NCBI GenBank assembly: GCA_937880095.1
Contig: CALFLK010000028.1
Coordinates: 13,119 to 77,118, forward strand
Direction: 5' to 3'
DNA length: 64,000 nt
Source of the DNA: an uncultured Faecalibacterium sp.
Lineage (GTDB): Bacteria; Bacillota; Clostridia; Oscillospirales; Ruminococcaceae
In this document: one piece after another, positions 52,110-62,100 of the stretch
How the letters are laid out: every line of letters starts with the position of its first letter
Position numbering within the stretch: position 1 is the first letter of the stretch
Notes under the pieces: model-generated
Told to the model about the DNA's origin: nothing
Database searches by the model: none
The model's input: the letters and a program-made list of their open reading frames with translations, nothing else
Translations under genes and position numbers: made by a program

Positions 52110-53642
52110 ATGAACAGTTATGATGTAATCGTCATCGGTGTAGGCAACGGCGGACTTGCTGCGGCTGCTACGCTGGCGGAAAAGGGCAAGAGCGTTGTCC
52201 TTTTTGAAAAGCACAACATTCCCGGAGGCTGTGGTACCAGTTTTCGGCGCGGTCGCTTTGAATTTGAGGTTGCACTGCACCAGCTGAGCCATATGGGTAC
52301 ACCGGAAAAGCCCGGTCCGCTGCGCGAGCAGTTCCGCCGTTATGGCATCGAGGATGAAATCGACTGGATTCAAATCGAAGAGCTGTATCGTGTGAATTTC
52401 CCGGACGGAACGGGTATCAGCATCCCGGTTGGCAGAGAAAAGTGCGAGGCTTTTCTTTCCAAACAGTTCCCGGAGTTTACGGACAACATCCATCGCTATT
52501 TTGAAACGGTTTACACCTTCTGCCAGCAGGCAGCTGCTTTTGCAGCCAAGAGTGCAGAAAGCACGGGCGAACTGGGCGATTTGAAAAAATTCATTATGAA
52601 AAAAGGCTTCCCCAAGCTGTACCCGGCATTGGCACAGTACGGCTTGAAGAGCGCGCAGGAAGTGCTGGATGAGTTCTTCCCGGGCTGCCAGAAGCTGCAG
52701 CTGGCTTTGAGCGTGTACTGGTGCTTTATGGGTATGGGTCCCAATCGGTTCCCTTGGTCGATTCTGGCAAAATGCACCTACATTTACATGGAGGATAAAC
52801 CCTACTATCTGCGCGGTACATCCATGATGATGAACCAGGCTATTCTGGAAGCAGCAAAGCGGATGGGCTGCGTAGCGCACATGAACTGCGGTGTAGAGCG
52901 TATTCTGGTGGAAAACGGTCGTGCCGTAGGCGTTCGGGATGAAAAGGGTCAGGAATACCGTGCCAAGAAGATCATCTCCAACATTTCTCCGCTGGCAACT
53001 TACGGCAAGCTGATGGACCCGGCAGATGTACCGGCAGCTGCTCGTGAATACCTGAAACCGTATACCGTTGGCATTTCCGCCATTACCTGCTTTATCGGTT
53101 TGGATTGCCCGCCGGAGGAAATCGGCTTTACCACCTCCTTCACGCTGAACTACAAGAGCTTCGACGTAAACCGTGATTTTGAGGATTCCCACAAGCTGCT
53201 GCCGGAAAACGATCCGTTGGTCGCAACCTGCTATACGGTGGATGACCGTCAGGTTTCTCCGGAGGGAACATCCGTCATTACAGCTGGTACGCTTAAATAT
53301 GGCGAAGCATGGGAAAAGCTGCCCCCTGAGCAGTATTATGAAATGAAATATGAGGCAGGTCGCCGTATTGTGGCTCGTCTGGAAGAGATGTATCCCGGAT
53401 TTACCTCTCACATTGAGGAAATGGAAATTGCAACGCCCTTGACCCATATGCGCTATCTGCATCATCCGGGCGGTGCAATTTACGGCTTTGAGCAGGATCT
53501 GCGTCAGTCGGTATTCTTCTTCCCCACAGAGAGCAAGCTGGAGGGTCTGGAGTTTGCCAGCGGCTGGGTAAATGCCTGCGGTTTTGGCCCCAACTACACA
53601 TACGCAGACACCGTCGCGACCAAAGTCGCACAGGAGGTATAA
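52110..53642 (+). CDS. CrtI/retinol-saturase-type FAD-dependent oxidoreductase
   Basis: 510 residues. The dinucleotide motif VIVIGVGNGGLAAAATLAEK (7-26) and the following FEKHNIPGGCGTSF, plus the C-terminal VNACGFGPNYTYADTVATKV, are those of the phytoene desaturase/carotenoid isomerase/retinol saturase superfamily. No carotenoid genes (crtE, crtB) are near, so a carotenoid role is unlikely; members of the superfamily also saturate or isomerise other polyenes. The next gene is a reductase that could feed it electrons, two bases after its stop. Confidence 0.8.
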   Translation: MNSYDVIVIGVGNGGLAAAATLAEKGKSVVLFEKHNIPGGCGTSFRRGRFEFEVALHQLSHMGTPEKPGPLREQFRRYGIEDEIDWIQIEELYRVNFPDGTGISIPVGREKCEAFLSKQFPEFTDNIHRYFETVYTFCQQAAAFAAKSAESTGELGDLKKFIMKKGFPKLYPALAQYGLKSAQEVLDEFFPGCQKLQLALSVYWCFMGMGPNRFPWSILAKCTYIYMEDKPYYLRGTSMMMNQAILEAAKRMGCVAHMNCGVERILVENGRAVGVRDEKGQEYRAKKIISNISPLATYGKLMDPADVPAAAREYLKPYTVGISAITCFIGLDCPPEEIGFTTSFTLNYKSFDVNRDFEDSHKLLPENDPLVATCYTVDDRQVSPEGTSVITAGTLKYGEAWEKLPPEQYYEMKYEAGRRIVARLEEMYPGFTSHIEEMEIATPLTHMRYLHHPGGAIYGFEQDLRQSVFFFPTESKLEGLEFASGWVNACGFGPNYTYADTVATKVAQEV

Positions 53643-53644
53643 TC

Positions 53645-54814
53645 ATGGCAAAATCAATCAAAGAAACCTTGCTGGGCACCTTGGTCCATGGTGAAGAAAC
53701 GCTGGAGCAGATTCGTGTTCTGCGTCAGGTTGCACCCGACCCGATTCATACAGAAGAACCGGACAGCGCAGTGCTTTCCGGGATTCATCCCAAAAGCCTG
53801 CATCTGGTGGTAACGGATATTCAGGACACCGGCAAGAATGCAAAAATCTTCCGGCTTTCTGCGAAAGAAGGTTATCTGCCGCCGTTTGAGGCAGGTCAGT
53901 ATCTGAATATCTTTACGGAAATCGATGGTGTGCGCACCAGCCGTCCGTACAGCATTTGTTCTTCGCCCCGCCAGCGTGCTTATTATGAAATCACTGTGGC
54001 ACGCACCACAGGTGGTTTTGTGTCCGATTATTTCCTGGACAAAGTGCGGGCAGGGGATGAATTTGCTGCATCCTGCCCGGCGGGTGTGTTCCGTTTTCAT
54101 CCGGTGTTCCACAGCCCCAAAATGCTGATGCTGGCAGGCGGCAGTGGTATTACACCCTTTATGAGCATGATTCGTGAGGTGCTGGAAGCAGGTCTTGACC
54201 GTGATATGGTGCTTTTGTATGGCTGCCGTACCCCGGAAGCTGCGCTGTTCCATGATGAGCTGACCCGTCTGTCGGAAAAGTTTGCAAACTTCCGTTATGT
54301 GCTGGTCGTTTCGGATGAGCAGTCTGTTTGGTCTGGCGCACGCGGCTTTATGACAGCAGAGCTGATTCGCAGCTTGTGTCCGGATTATGTACAGCGAACC
54401 GCTTATATTTGCGGCCCTGAAATTATGAATGAATTCTGTGTAGGCCAGCTGACCGAGCTGGGTCTTACCGCAAAGAATATTCGCCGGGAAATGGTCGGCG
54501 CAGCAAAGGACATTACCAAGGAAGCTGGCTGGCCGGCAGAACTTTCGGGTCAGGAAGTGTTCACCATTACGGTAGACGGAGAACGTCAGATTCCCGCTAA
54601 GGCAAACGAATCGATTTTGACTGCGCTGGAACGTGCTGGCGTTCGTATGAATGTTTGCTGCCGCAGTGGTGAGTGCAGCTTGTGCCGTGTTCAGCTGACA
54701 GGCGGTAAGGTGTTCTTGTCTAAGGGAATGCTGCTGCGTAAGGCTGACGAGAAATACGGCTATGTCCATTCTTGTAAAGCATATCCGATTTCGGATATTT
54801 CCATCTGCCTGTAA
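53645..54814 (+). CDS. FNR-type flavin reductase with C-terminal [2Fe-2S] ferredoxin domain
   Basis: 389 residues. After a 50-residue N-terminal extension comes the FAD barrel (RPYSICSSP, 100-108), the NAD(P) domain (LMLAGGSGITPFMS, about 161-174; YICGPEIMNEF) and a plant-type [2Fe-2S] domain with CCRSGECSLC and a final HSC cysteine. Layout is like oxygenase reductases (HcpR/HcR type), but here in an anaerobe. It starts 2 bp after the CrtI-like gene. The natural acceptor is probably that flavoprotein or the membrane protein. Confidence 0.85.
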   Translation: MAKSIKETLLGTLVHGEETLEQIRVLRQVAPDPIHTEEPDSAVLSGIHPKSLHLVVTDIQDTGKNAKIFRLSAKEGYLPPFEAGQYLNIFTEIDGVRTSRPYSICSSPRQRAYYEITVARTTGGFVSDYFLDKVRAGDEFAASCPAGVFRFHPVFHSPKMLMLAGGSGITPFMSMIREVLEAGLDRDMVLLYGCRTPEAALFHDELTRLSEKFANFRYVLVVSDEQSVWSGARGFMTAELIRSLCPDYVQRTAYICGPEIMNEFCVGQLTELGLTAKNIRREMVGAAKDITKEAGWPAELSGQEVFTITVDGERQIPAKANESILTALERAGVRMNVCCRSGECSLCRVQLTGGKVFLSKGMLLRKADEKYGYVHSCKAYPISDISICL

Positions 54815-54877
54815 GGCGTTTCGGGCGGAACAATATTGAAAACACAGCAAAATACGGCGGAGCCGTAAGGAGGAACT

Positions 54878-55548
54878 ATGCAAGCATATAAAGTGCTGGA
54901 AATCAAGCAGAGCGTATTTGCGGACAACGACAAACAGGCACAGCTGCTGCGTGAGGAACTAAAAAAGAAAAAAGTCTTTCTGCTGAACTTGATGTCCTCT
55001 CCCGGATCGGGCAAGACGACCACTTTGACCCGCACCATCGAGGCACTGAAAGATGATCTGTCCATCGGTGTTATGGAAGCAGATATTGATTCGGATGTGG
55101 ATGCAAAACCATCTCCGATGCGGGCGTAAAGGCAATTCAGCTGCATACCGGTGGTATGTGCCATCTGGATGCAGAGATGACTCGTCAGGGTCTGGAAGGC
55201 TTGGAAACTGAAGGTCTGGATCTGGCAATCCTGGAAAACGTGGGCAATCTGGTTTGCCCCGCAGAATTTGATACCGGTTCGGTAAAGAATGCAATGATCC
55301 TGTCTGTGCCGGAAGGTCACGATAAGCCGCTGAAGTACCCGCTGATGTTCTCCATCTGCGATGTGGTACTGATCAATAAGATTGATGTGCTGCCTTATTT
55401 TGATTTCGACATGGATAAGTACCGGGAGTATGTGCATATGCGCAACCCCAAGGCACAGGTGATTCCCATCTGTGCAAAAACAGGTGAGGGAATTGACGAG
55501 TGGGCAAACTGGCTGCGTACGCAGGTAAAGGCTTGGCAGGAAAACTGA
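54878..55548 (+). pseudogene. hypB: hydrogenase/nickel-metallochaperone GTPase HypB, frameshifted
   Basis: ATG 54878 opens a HypB frame with P-loop MSSPGSGKTTT and ends early after DIDSDVDAK at a one-base loss in the A run 55105-55108 (four A where five would keep the frame AAA-ACC-ATC). The downstream part resumes in another frame with GGMCHLDAEM (the Cys-His metal site), NKIDVLPYFDF (G4) and ICAKTGEG. Together they give a normal HypB of about 223 residues without a His-rich N-terminus. It may be a real frameshift, a sequencing artefact at the homopolymer, or a slip site. HypA is encoded downstream. Confidence 0.88.
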
Positions 55549-55586
55549 TTGCCGCAGAGCACGCAACAATGAAAGGATGAAGAGGA

Positions 55587-58256
55587 ATGACGAAACTGAG
55601 ACCTAAAATCGTAAAACTGGCACAAATGGTCGGCGGCCTGGCTGGTGTTATGAATAAGATCACCGAAGATTCCCCCGAATATATGGCACTGGAATGTGTT
55701 GTCAGCGATGAGCAGGCAGATGTTGCCCTGACAATGGGACTGCGCAAACCCCGCACTGCTGAATATGTGGCAAAAAAGAGCGGCAAGAGCGTGGAAGATG
55801 CGCACAAAGTTCTGATGGAGCTGGCACAGATCGGTGTCTGCAAAGTCTGGCATGAGGACGGTCAGGAACTGTTCTGGGTGAATATCTTTGCACCCGGTAT
55901 GCTGGAAATGATGGTCAACAATCGGGAACAGCTGGAAGCACATCCGCAGATCGGTCGTGCATTCGAACTGTACACCCGTACCCGTCTGGCACCCATGACG
56001 CCGATGTTGCCCGAAGGCATGGCAATGATGCGCGTTATCCCTATCGAATCTTCGCTGGATGGCGTGGAAGGTGTTGAGCCTTGGGAAAAACTGTCTTACT
56101 ATCTGGATAAGTACGATACCTTCTGTGTATCGGATTGTTCCTGCCGTGCTTCTCGCCGCCATATGGACGAGGGCTGTGGACATCTGGAACATGAGATGTG
56201 TCTGCAGATGGGTTCCGGTGCAGAATATTACATCAAGACCGGTCGTGCCCGTCAGATCACGCGCGAAGAAGCAAAAGAGATCATTCATAAAGCAGAAGAG
56301 CTGGGCATGATGCACGAAATGCCCCATACCGAGGAGCTGGGCGAAGCATTTGCAATCTGCAACTGCTGTGGCTGTTCCTGCTTCTCCATGCGTATTGCAA
56401 GCCTGTTCCGTACACCGGATGCGATTCGCTCAAACTTCACCGCAGAAGTAGATTCCAGCAAGTGCGTGGCTTGTGGTCAGTGTGTAGAAAACTGCCCGGT
56501 TAACGCGGTCCAGCTGGGGCAGCGTCTGTGCGCCAAGAATCCTGCACCGGAAAAGGAAGTGCGCACCGTTCGTGACCATCTGTGGAGCGAAAAAGACTAC
56601 AACGTGGATTATCGCGAGAACCGCCAGGACGTTGCAGAGGAGGGTACTTCTCCCTGTAAGACTGCCTGCCCGGCACATATTGCGGTTCAGGGATATATCA
56701 AGCTGGCAAGCCAGGGCAAATACCGTGAGGCTTTGGAGCTGATCAAAAAGGAAAATCCGTTCCCGGCGGTTTGCGGCCGTATCTGCCCGCACGGCTGTGA
56801 AAGCGAATGCACCCGCGGCGATATTGATGAGCCGATTGCAATCGATGAAATCAAAAAGTTCATTGCGGATCAGGAGCTGAACAGCGAGCATCGTTTTGTT
56901 CCCGAAAAGCGCCACAACTACGGCAAGAAGATTGCAGTTGTGGGTGCTGGTCCTGCTGGTCTGGCTTGTGCTTATTATCTGGCAATCGACGGCTACAATG
57001 TCACGGTATTTGAAAAGCAGGAAAAGGTCGGCGGTATGCTGACGCTGGGTATCCCTGCATTCCGTCTGGAAAAGAACGTGGTCGAAGCCGAAATCGAAGT
57101 TCTGCGTGAGCTGGGTGTCGAGTTCAAGACCGGCGTTGAAGTGGGCAAGGATGTAACGCTGCCCCAGCTGCGTGAGCAGGGTTACAAGGCATTCTATCTG
57201 GCAATCGGCGCACAGGGCGGCCGCAAGCTGGGCGTAGAAGGCGAAGATGCACAGGGCGTTATCACTGGTGTAGACTTCCTGCGTGAGGTCAATCTGGGAC
57301 ATGATGTGAAACTGTCCGGCAAGGCTGTCGTTATTGGCGGCGGTAACGTGGCAATCGACGTAGCACGCACGGCGGTTCGTACTGGTGCAGACAATGTTTC
57401 TCTGTTCTGCCTGGAGAGCCGCGCAGAAATGCCCGCTCTGGATGAAGAAGTAGAAGAAACGCTGGCAGAAAACATCGCAATCAACAACAGCTGGGGTCCC
57501 CGCCGTATCCTGACTGAAAATGGAAAGGTCACTGGCGTAGAATTCCACAAGTGCGTTTCTGTATTTGATAAGGATGGTCGTTTTGCACCTGTCTTTGATG
57601 AAGAAAACATCAAGACGGTTGAGGCTGACTGTGTGTTGCTGTCGATTGGTCAGTCCATCCAGTGGGGTGGTCTGCTGGAGGGCAGCAAGGTACAGTTGGG
57701 TCGTGGCAATGCTGCTGTTGCAGACAGCCTGACCTATCAGACTGCTGAACCCGACGTATTTGTCGGCGGTGATGCATTTACCGGTCCGAAATTTGCAATC
57801 CATGCAATCGCTGCCGGTAAGGAAGGTGCGATTTCGATTCACCGCTATGTACAGCCCGGTCAGAGCCTGACTCTGGGTCGTGACCGCCGCGAGTATCACG
57901 CATTCGACAAGAACAATGTGGTGATGGATGGCTTTGATAACGCACCGCGTCAGCAGATTGGTCACAATCCGCAGGCTAAGATTTCCTTCAAGGATACTCG
58001 CATGACCTTCACCGAAGAGCAGATGAAGAAGGAAACCGAGCGTTGCTTGGGCTGTGGTGCAGCACAGGTGGATTCCTATATGTGTGTTGGCTGTGGTCAG
58101 TGCACGACCAAGTGCAAGTTTGATGCAATCCATCTGGTGCGCACCCACAATAGCACGCCGGACACCTACGAACATCTGCCTATGAAGATGGCTGCAAACG
58201 CTGTCAAGCGTGTAGGTAAGATTGCAGTTACCGCAGTAAAAGAAATCGGCAAATAA
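55587..58256 (+). CDS. multidomain flavin/Fe-S oxidoreductase (GltD/NfnB-like core with extra Fe-S domains)
   Basis: 889 residues. The N-terminal third begins with a winged-helix-like region (about 20-100) and a Cys-rich part (CVSDCSCR at 180-187, CNCCGCSC near 263-270), then a ferredoxin motif CVACGQCVENCP (293-304). The central part is a GltD/NfnB-type unit: CKTACPAHI (357 on), CGRICPHGCESECTRG, FAD motif VVGAGPAGLACAYYLA (452 on), NAD(P) motif VVIGGGNVAIDVARTA (583 on). The end has a second ferredoxin CVGCGQCTTKC (833-843). It can thus pass electrons between NAD(P)H, FAD and several [4Fe-4S] clusters. The gene is between hypB and hypA. Confidence 0.8.
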   Translation: MTKLRPKIVKLAQMVGGLAGVMNKITEDSPEYMALECVVSDEQADVALTMGLRKPRTAEYVAKKSGKSVEDAHKVLMELAQIGVCKVWHEDGQELFWVNIFAPGMLEMMVNNREQLEAHPQIGRAFELYTRTRLAPMTPMLPEGMAMMRVIPIESSLDGVEGVEPWEKLSYYLDKYDTFCVSDCSCRASRRHMDEGCGHLEHEMCLQMGSGAEYYIKTGRARQITREEAKEIIHKAEELGMMHEMPHTEELGEAFAICNCCGCSCFSMRIASLFRTPDAIRSNFTAEVDSSKCVACGQCVENCPVNAVQLGQRLCAKNPAPEKEVRTVRDHLWSEKDYNVDYRENRQDVAEEGTSPCKTACPAHIAVQGYIKLASQGKYREALELIKKENPFPAVCGRICPHGCESECTRGDIDEPIAIDEIKKFIADQELNSEHRFVPEKRHNYGKKIAVVGAGPAGLACAYYLAIDGYNVTVFEKQEKVGGMLTLGIPAFRLEKNVVEAEIEVLRELGVEFKTGVEVGKDVTLPQLREQGYKAFYLAIGAQGGRKLGVEGEDAQGVITGVDFLREVNLGHDVKLSGKAVVIGGGNVAIDVARTAVRTGADNVSLFCLESRAEMPALDEEVEETLAENIAINNSWGPRRILTENGKVTGVEFHKCVSVFDKDGRFAPVFDEENIKTVEADCVLLSIGQSIQWGGLLEGSKVQLGRGNAAVADSLTYQTAEPDVFVGGDAFTGPKFAIHAIAAGKEGAISIHRYVQPGQSLTLGRDRREYHAFDKNNVVMDGFDNAPRQQIGHNPQAKISFKDTRMTFTEEQMKKETERCLGCGAAQVDSYMCVGCGQCTTKCKFDAIHLVRTHNSTPDTYEHLPMKMAANAVKRVGKIAVTAVKEIGK

Positions 58257-58285
58257 ATTTCAACTTCCGGAAAAGGAGATTCCGT

Positions 58286-58627
58286 ATGCATGAACTGGGC
58301 GTTATCAGTGCGATGGTCAACAGCATTGAAAAAATCGTAAAGGAACAGGGGCTCTCACAAGTACAAAAGCTGGTTTTGGAAGTGGGGAAGCTTTCCGGTG
58401 TGGTTCCGCGCTATATGGAAGTCTGCTATCCGGCAGCCGTGTACAAAACCTTTATGGAAGATACCGTTCTGGAAATGGAAACCATCCCCGGAATTGTGAA
58501 GTGTAAAGATTGCGGCAGAGAATTTAATGCAATGGAGCATGATTTCGTATGCCCGGATTGCGGCGGACAAGATATGGAGATTTTGTCCGGAAATGATGTA
58601 ATCATCAAAGAGATTCTTTGCTGCTGA
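58286..58627 (+). CDS. hypA: nickel-metallochaperone HypA
   Basis: 113 residues. The N-terminal Ni site MHEL (M1, H2, E3) is intact, and the zinc loop has CKDCG...CPDCG (about 73-94). HypA passes nickel to HypB and the apo-enzyme. It stands 29 bp after the big oxidoreductase and ends the operon; a strong terminator follows. hypC, hypD, hypE, hypF and hydrogenase genes are not in the window. Confidence 0.95.
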   Translation: MHELGVISAMVNSIEKIVKEQGLSQVQKLVLEVGKLSGVVPRYMEVCYPAAVYKTFMEDTVLEMETIPGIVKCKDCGREFNAMEHDFVCPDCGGQDMEILSGNDVIIKEILCC

Positions 58628-58683
58628 TTTCCAGAGTGGAATTAGCGTCGCTTTGTAAACAAAGCAAAACGGAAAATGAAACG

Positions 58684-58731
58684 AAAGCCCTCGCAAGCAG
58701 GAACGAATGGTTCGGCTTGCGAGGGCTTTTT
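58684..58731 (+). terminator. intrinsic terminator of the redox/Hyp operon
   Basis: Stem AAAGCCCTCGCAAGC/GCTTGCGAGGGCTTT followed by T-rich sequence. Confidence 0.92.
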
Positions 58732-59112
58732 GTGTTCGTTAGAAAAGGAAATCTTGTATGCAGGGATTACAACATAAAATGTGTATAAAAATGAAAAGGA
58801 CTGCATGGACGTGTTGTATGAATGTTGCTCTAATTCACTAGAATTTTACTACATATTGCTCTATATTTTGTGATGTATATGTGATAAAATAAGGGAGGAA
58901 TTTTGACATATTCTGTTTGCTATAAAAGGAATGCGTACAACGGACTATTGATACGAAAGACAGAATGTGAATGAATCTGTATAAAAATAAATCTATGTTT
59001 TCGCTGAAGCAATTCAGATCAGATGAAACAAAATATATCTAAAGAAGGGGAGGATTCACGAATATCAAATCAAGTAGCCTGTAGTTCTAAGGAAGAGAAG
59101 AGGAGCAGTAAA
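58732..59112 (+). other. 380-bp leader and intergenic stretch upstream of the GH2 gene
   Basis: AT-rich, no coding frame. TTGACA occurs at 58903-58908 but TATAAA follows at only 12 bp, so no standard promoter could be assigned. AAGGGGAGGA at 59045 and AGGAGCAG at 59101 are Shine-Dalgarno-like; only the second precedes a good ATG. Confidence 0.5.
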
Positions 59113-62100
59113 ATGAGACGAATGATTTCGATGCTCATGGCATTGGTTATGGTTCTGGGGTTGCTCCCAGCGACAGCATTGGCTGCCGGAACGGACCGTG
59201 CCATGCAGCGATCAACTGTAGAAAAAGCGGGGCAAACCAGTCGAACCGTTTTGAATTTGAACAACGACTGGCGTTTTCATGCCGGCAATGCACAGGAAGC
59301 TCAGCAGCCCCAGTTTGACGATAGTGCATGGTTGTATGTCAATGTACCGCACAGCACATTGCACTATACACCGGAAAACTATTTCCAAAAGGATCTTGGC
59401 GTTTTCTGGTATCGCCGTGCATTTGCAACGCCGACGGAAAGCAGCAATGGCGCAAAAGTGATGCTGCATTTTGAAGGTGCTATGCAGAAGGCAGAAGTCT
59501 GGCTGAACGGCACAAAGCTCGGTACCCACGAAGGCGGCTATACCGCATTTTCTTTCGATGTAACACCGTATCTGCGAAACGATGGCAAGGAAAACCTGCT
59601 GGCGGTGAAACTGGATACAAGAGCAAATGCGGATTTTGCACCGGGCAAGGTAAATCCGGACTTCCAGTATTTTGGCGGTCTGTATCGCAATGTAACGCTG
59701 ACGGTGCTGAACCCGATTCATATTACAGATGCAGTTTCTTCGGATACGGCTGCCGGCGGTGGTGTGTTTCTTACGGCACCGGCGGTTTCCAAGGCGGAAG
59801 CAACGGTGAAAGCAAAAACAGAAGTTGCCAACGAAACCACTGCGGCAGCAACGGTGACCGTTTTGACTGAGCTGGTGAAAGATGGTACGGTCGTTGCGCA
59901 GAACAGCACACAGCAGAGCATCAAACCGGGTCAGAAGACAAGCGTTACCCAGAATCTGATGGTAAAGAATCCGAAGCTCTGGTCGCCCAATACACCGGAG
60001 CTTTACACAGTGCGTACTACGGTAAAGCAGGGCGAAACGGTCGGTGACACTTTGGAAACCAGATATGGTATCCGTAAGGTGGAGTGGAAACGTGACGGCT
60101 GCTACATCAACGACGAGCGGGTAGAGCTGGTCGGTACCAACCTGCATCAGGAAACCTATATGTTGGGCAATGCAGTGCCGGATGATGCGGTATTTGCAGA
60201 AATCAAGCGTGTCAGAGAGTACGGCTTCAATTTCATACGTATGTCTCACTATCCCCACTCTCAGGCTTTCTATGATGCCTGCGATCAGTACGGTGTGACG
60301 GTGCTGGATTGTCTGCCCGGCTGGCAGTTCTATAACAATTCTCAGGCATTCCGCACGAATAGCTGCCAGCAGATGCGCGAGATGGTGCGGGAAAATCGCA
60401 ACCATCCTTCGATTGTCGCATGGGAGCCCAGCTTGAATGAGAGTCACTTTACCCATGACTGGGCAGTGGAAATCAATCGCGTGACCAAAGAGGAATATCC
60501 GGATGACGGAGTTTCCAAGGCATGGACTTGCGGTTGGAAAGATTGGGACGTTTACGACATCGGTGCTGGTACACCGCAGGCAAGCGTTGTGTCGGATGCA
60601 GCAAAGTACAGCAATAAACCCATTATCGTCAGCGAGTATGGCGACTGGAACATGGGCGGCTTTACGTCCTCTACGCGTGTGACCCGAGAGCCGCAGCATT
60701 ACCCGGATGCCAAGGGTGGCGATGAAGGTATGCTGATTCAGTGCGATAATATCCAGTCCTCGTTCTCTGCCAATCGCAAGCACAACTGGTGTGGTGCAAG
60801 CGCTTTCTGGCAGTATGCGGACTACGCAGGTTTTGATACCAAGAAACTGACCTATTGCGGCGTGGTAGACGTTGCCCGTGTCCCCAAATTCGGTGCATAT
60901 TTCTACCAGAGCCAGACTGACCCGGCACTGGATCTGAGCGCTTACGGAATCCAGATCGGTCCTATGACATTCATTGCCAACACCTGGGCAGAGGATTCCC
61001 CGAATCAGGTGCGTGTCTTTAGTAACTGCGATACAGTAAAGCTCTATTTGGACGATACGCTGATTGCATCGCAGGAAAGCGATAAGACCATGTGGGACCC
61101 CCGCGGCAAGTATCCGGATACCGATGGCGGTTCTTATCCGAGCCAGAGCAGCGGATGCGAGGTATCTACAGAACATCTGGATCACCCGCCGTTTACCTTT
61201 GATTTGTCCGGACATACACCGGGACAGGGAACTCTGCGTGCAGAAGGCTATATCAACGGTAAGAAAGTGGCAGAGTTTGTGCGCAAAGCACCCAGTGCGG
61301 CAAACAAAATTACGCTTCAGGCGGAAAATGATTCGCCCCTGAAGCTGGACGGCAGCACAACCAAGCTGGTTTGGGTCGATGTAAAGGACGCAAACGGCAC
61401 GGTTGTAAATACTGCAAAAAATGAAATTACCTTTACCACAGAGGGACCTGGCTTTGTGATTGGCGAAAAGCAGGTGCCGGTTCGTGGCGGTCAGTGGGCA
61501 GTATGGGTACGCAGCCAGCGCGGAAGCGGTAACATTACCCTCACAGCCAGCGCAGAAGGTTTGCAGAGCGCATCCATCACGATTCCCACCGAAACAGTGG
61601 CAGGTCTACCGGAAGTACCGCAGGGCGGTGACGCAGACGAAACCCTGTTTGTTCCGCAGCCGGAAGAAAATCCGAACATTTTCTTGAATAAACCCGCCAG
61701 CGCAAGCTCTATCAACAATGGCGGCAATGGTCTGGAAGAAGCAAGATTCGCAAATGATGGCGACGAGAACACCAAGTGGTGCGCAAAGGTCACCGATACC
61801 AGCGACAGCTCGCTGGGCGGTCACTGGTGGCAGGCAGATTTGCAGAAATCCCATAACATCAAGGATATGCGAATTGTCTTTGATATGGCAGGAAATTACA
61901 AGTATCAAATCGCAGTATCCGATGATCCGAGCTTCACGGATTATAAGGTGAGCGAACATACCACTTTGACGGCAAAAGATAAGGCAGTAGAAGTGCCAGT
62001 AAACCAGACCGGCAGATATGTACGCATTTATCTGAATTGCCCCAGTGCAACCATCTGGCCGTGTCTGCGTGAAGTCAGTGGTACCGAAAATAACCAGAAT

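Noticed and set aside
56430..58175. 581-residue antisense frame over the large oxidoreductase
   Set aside because: Shadow of the real gene; no start context and no recognisable domain.
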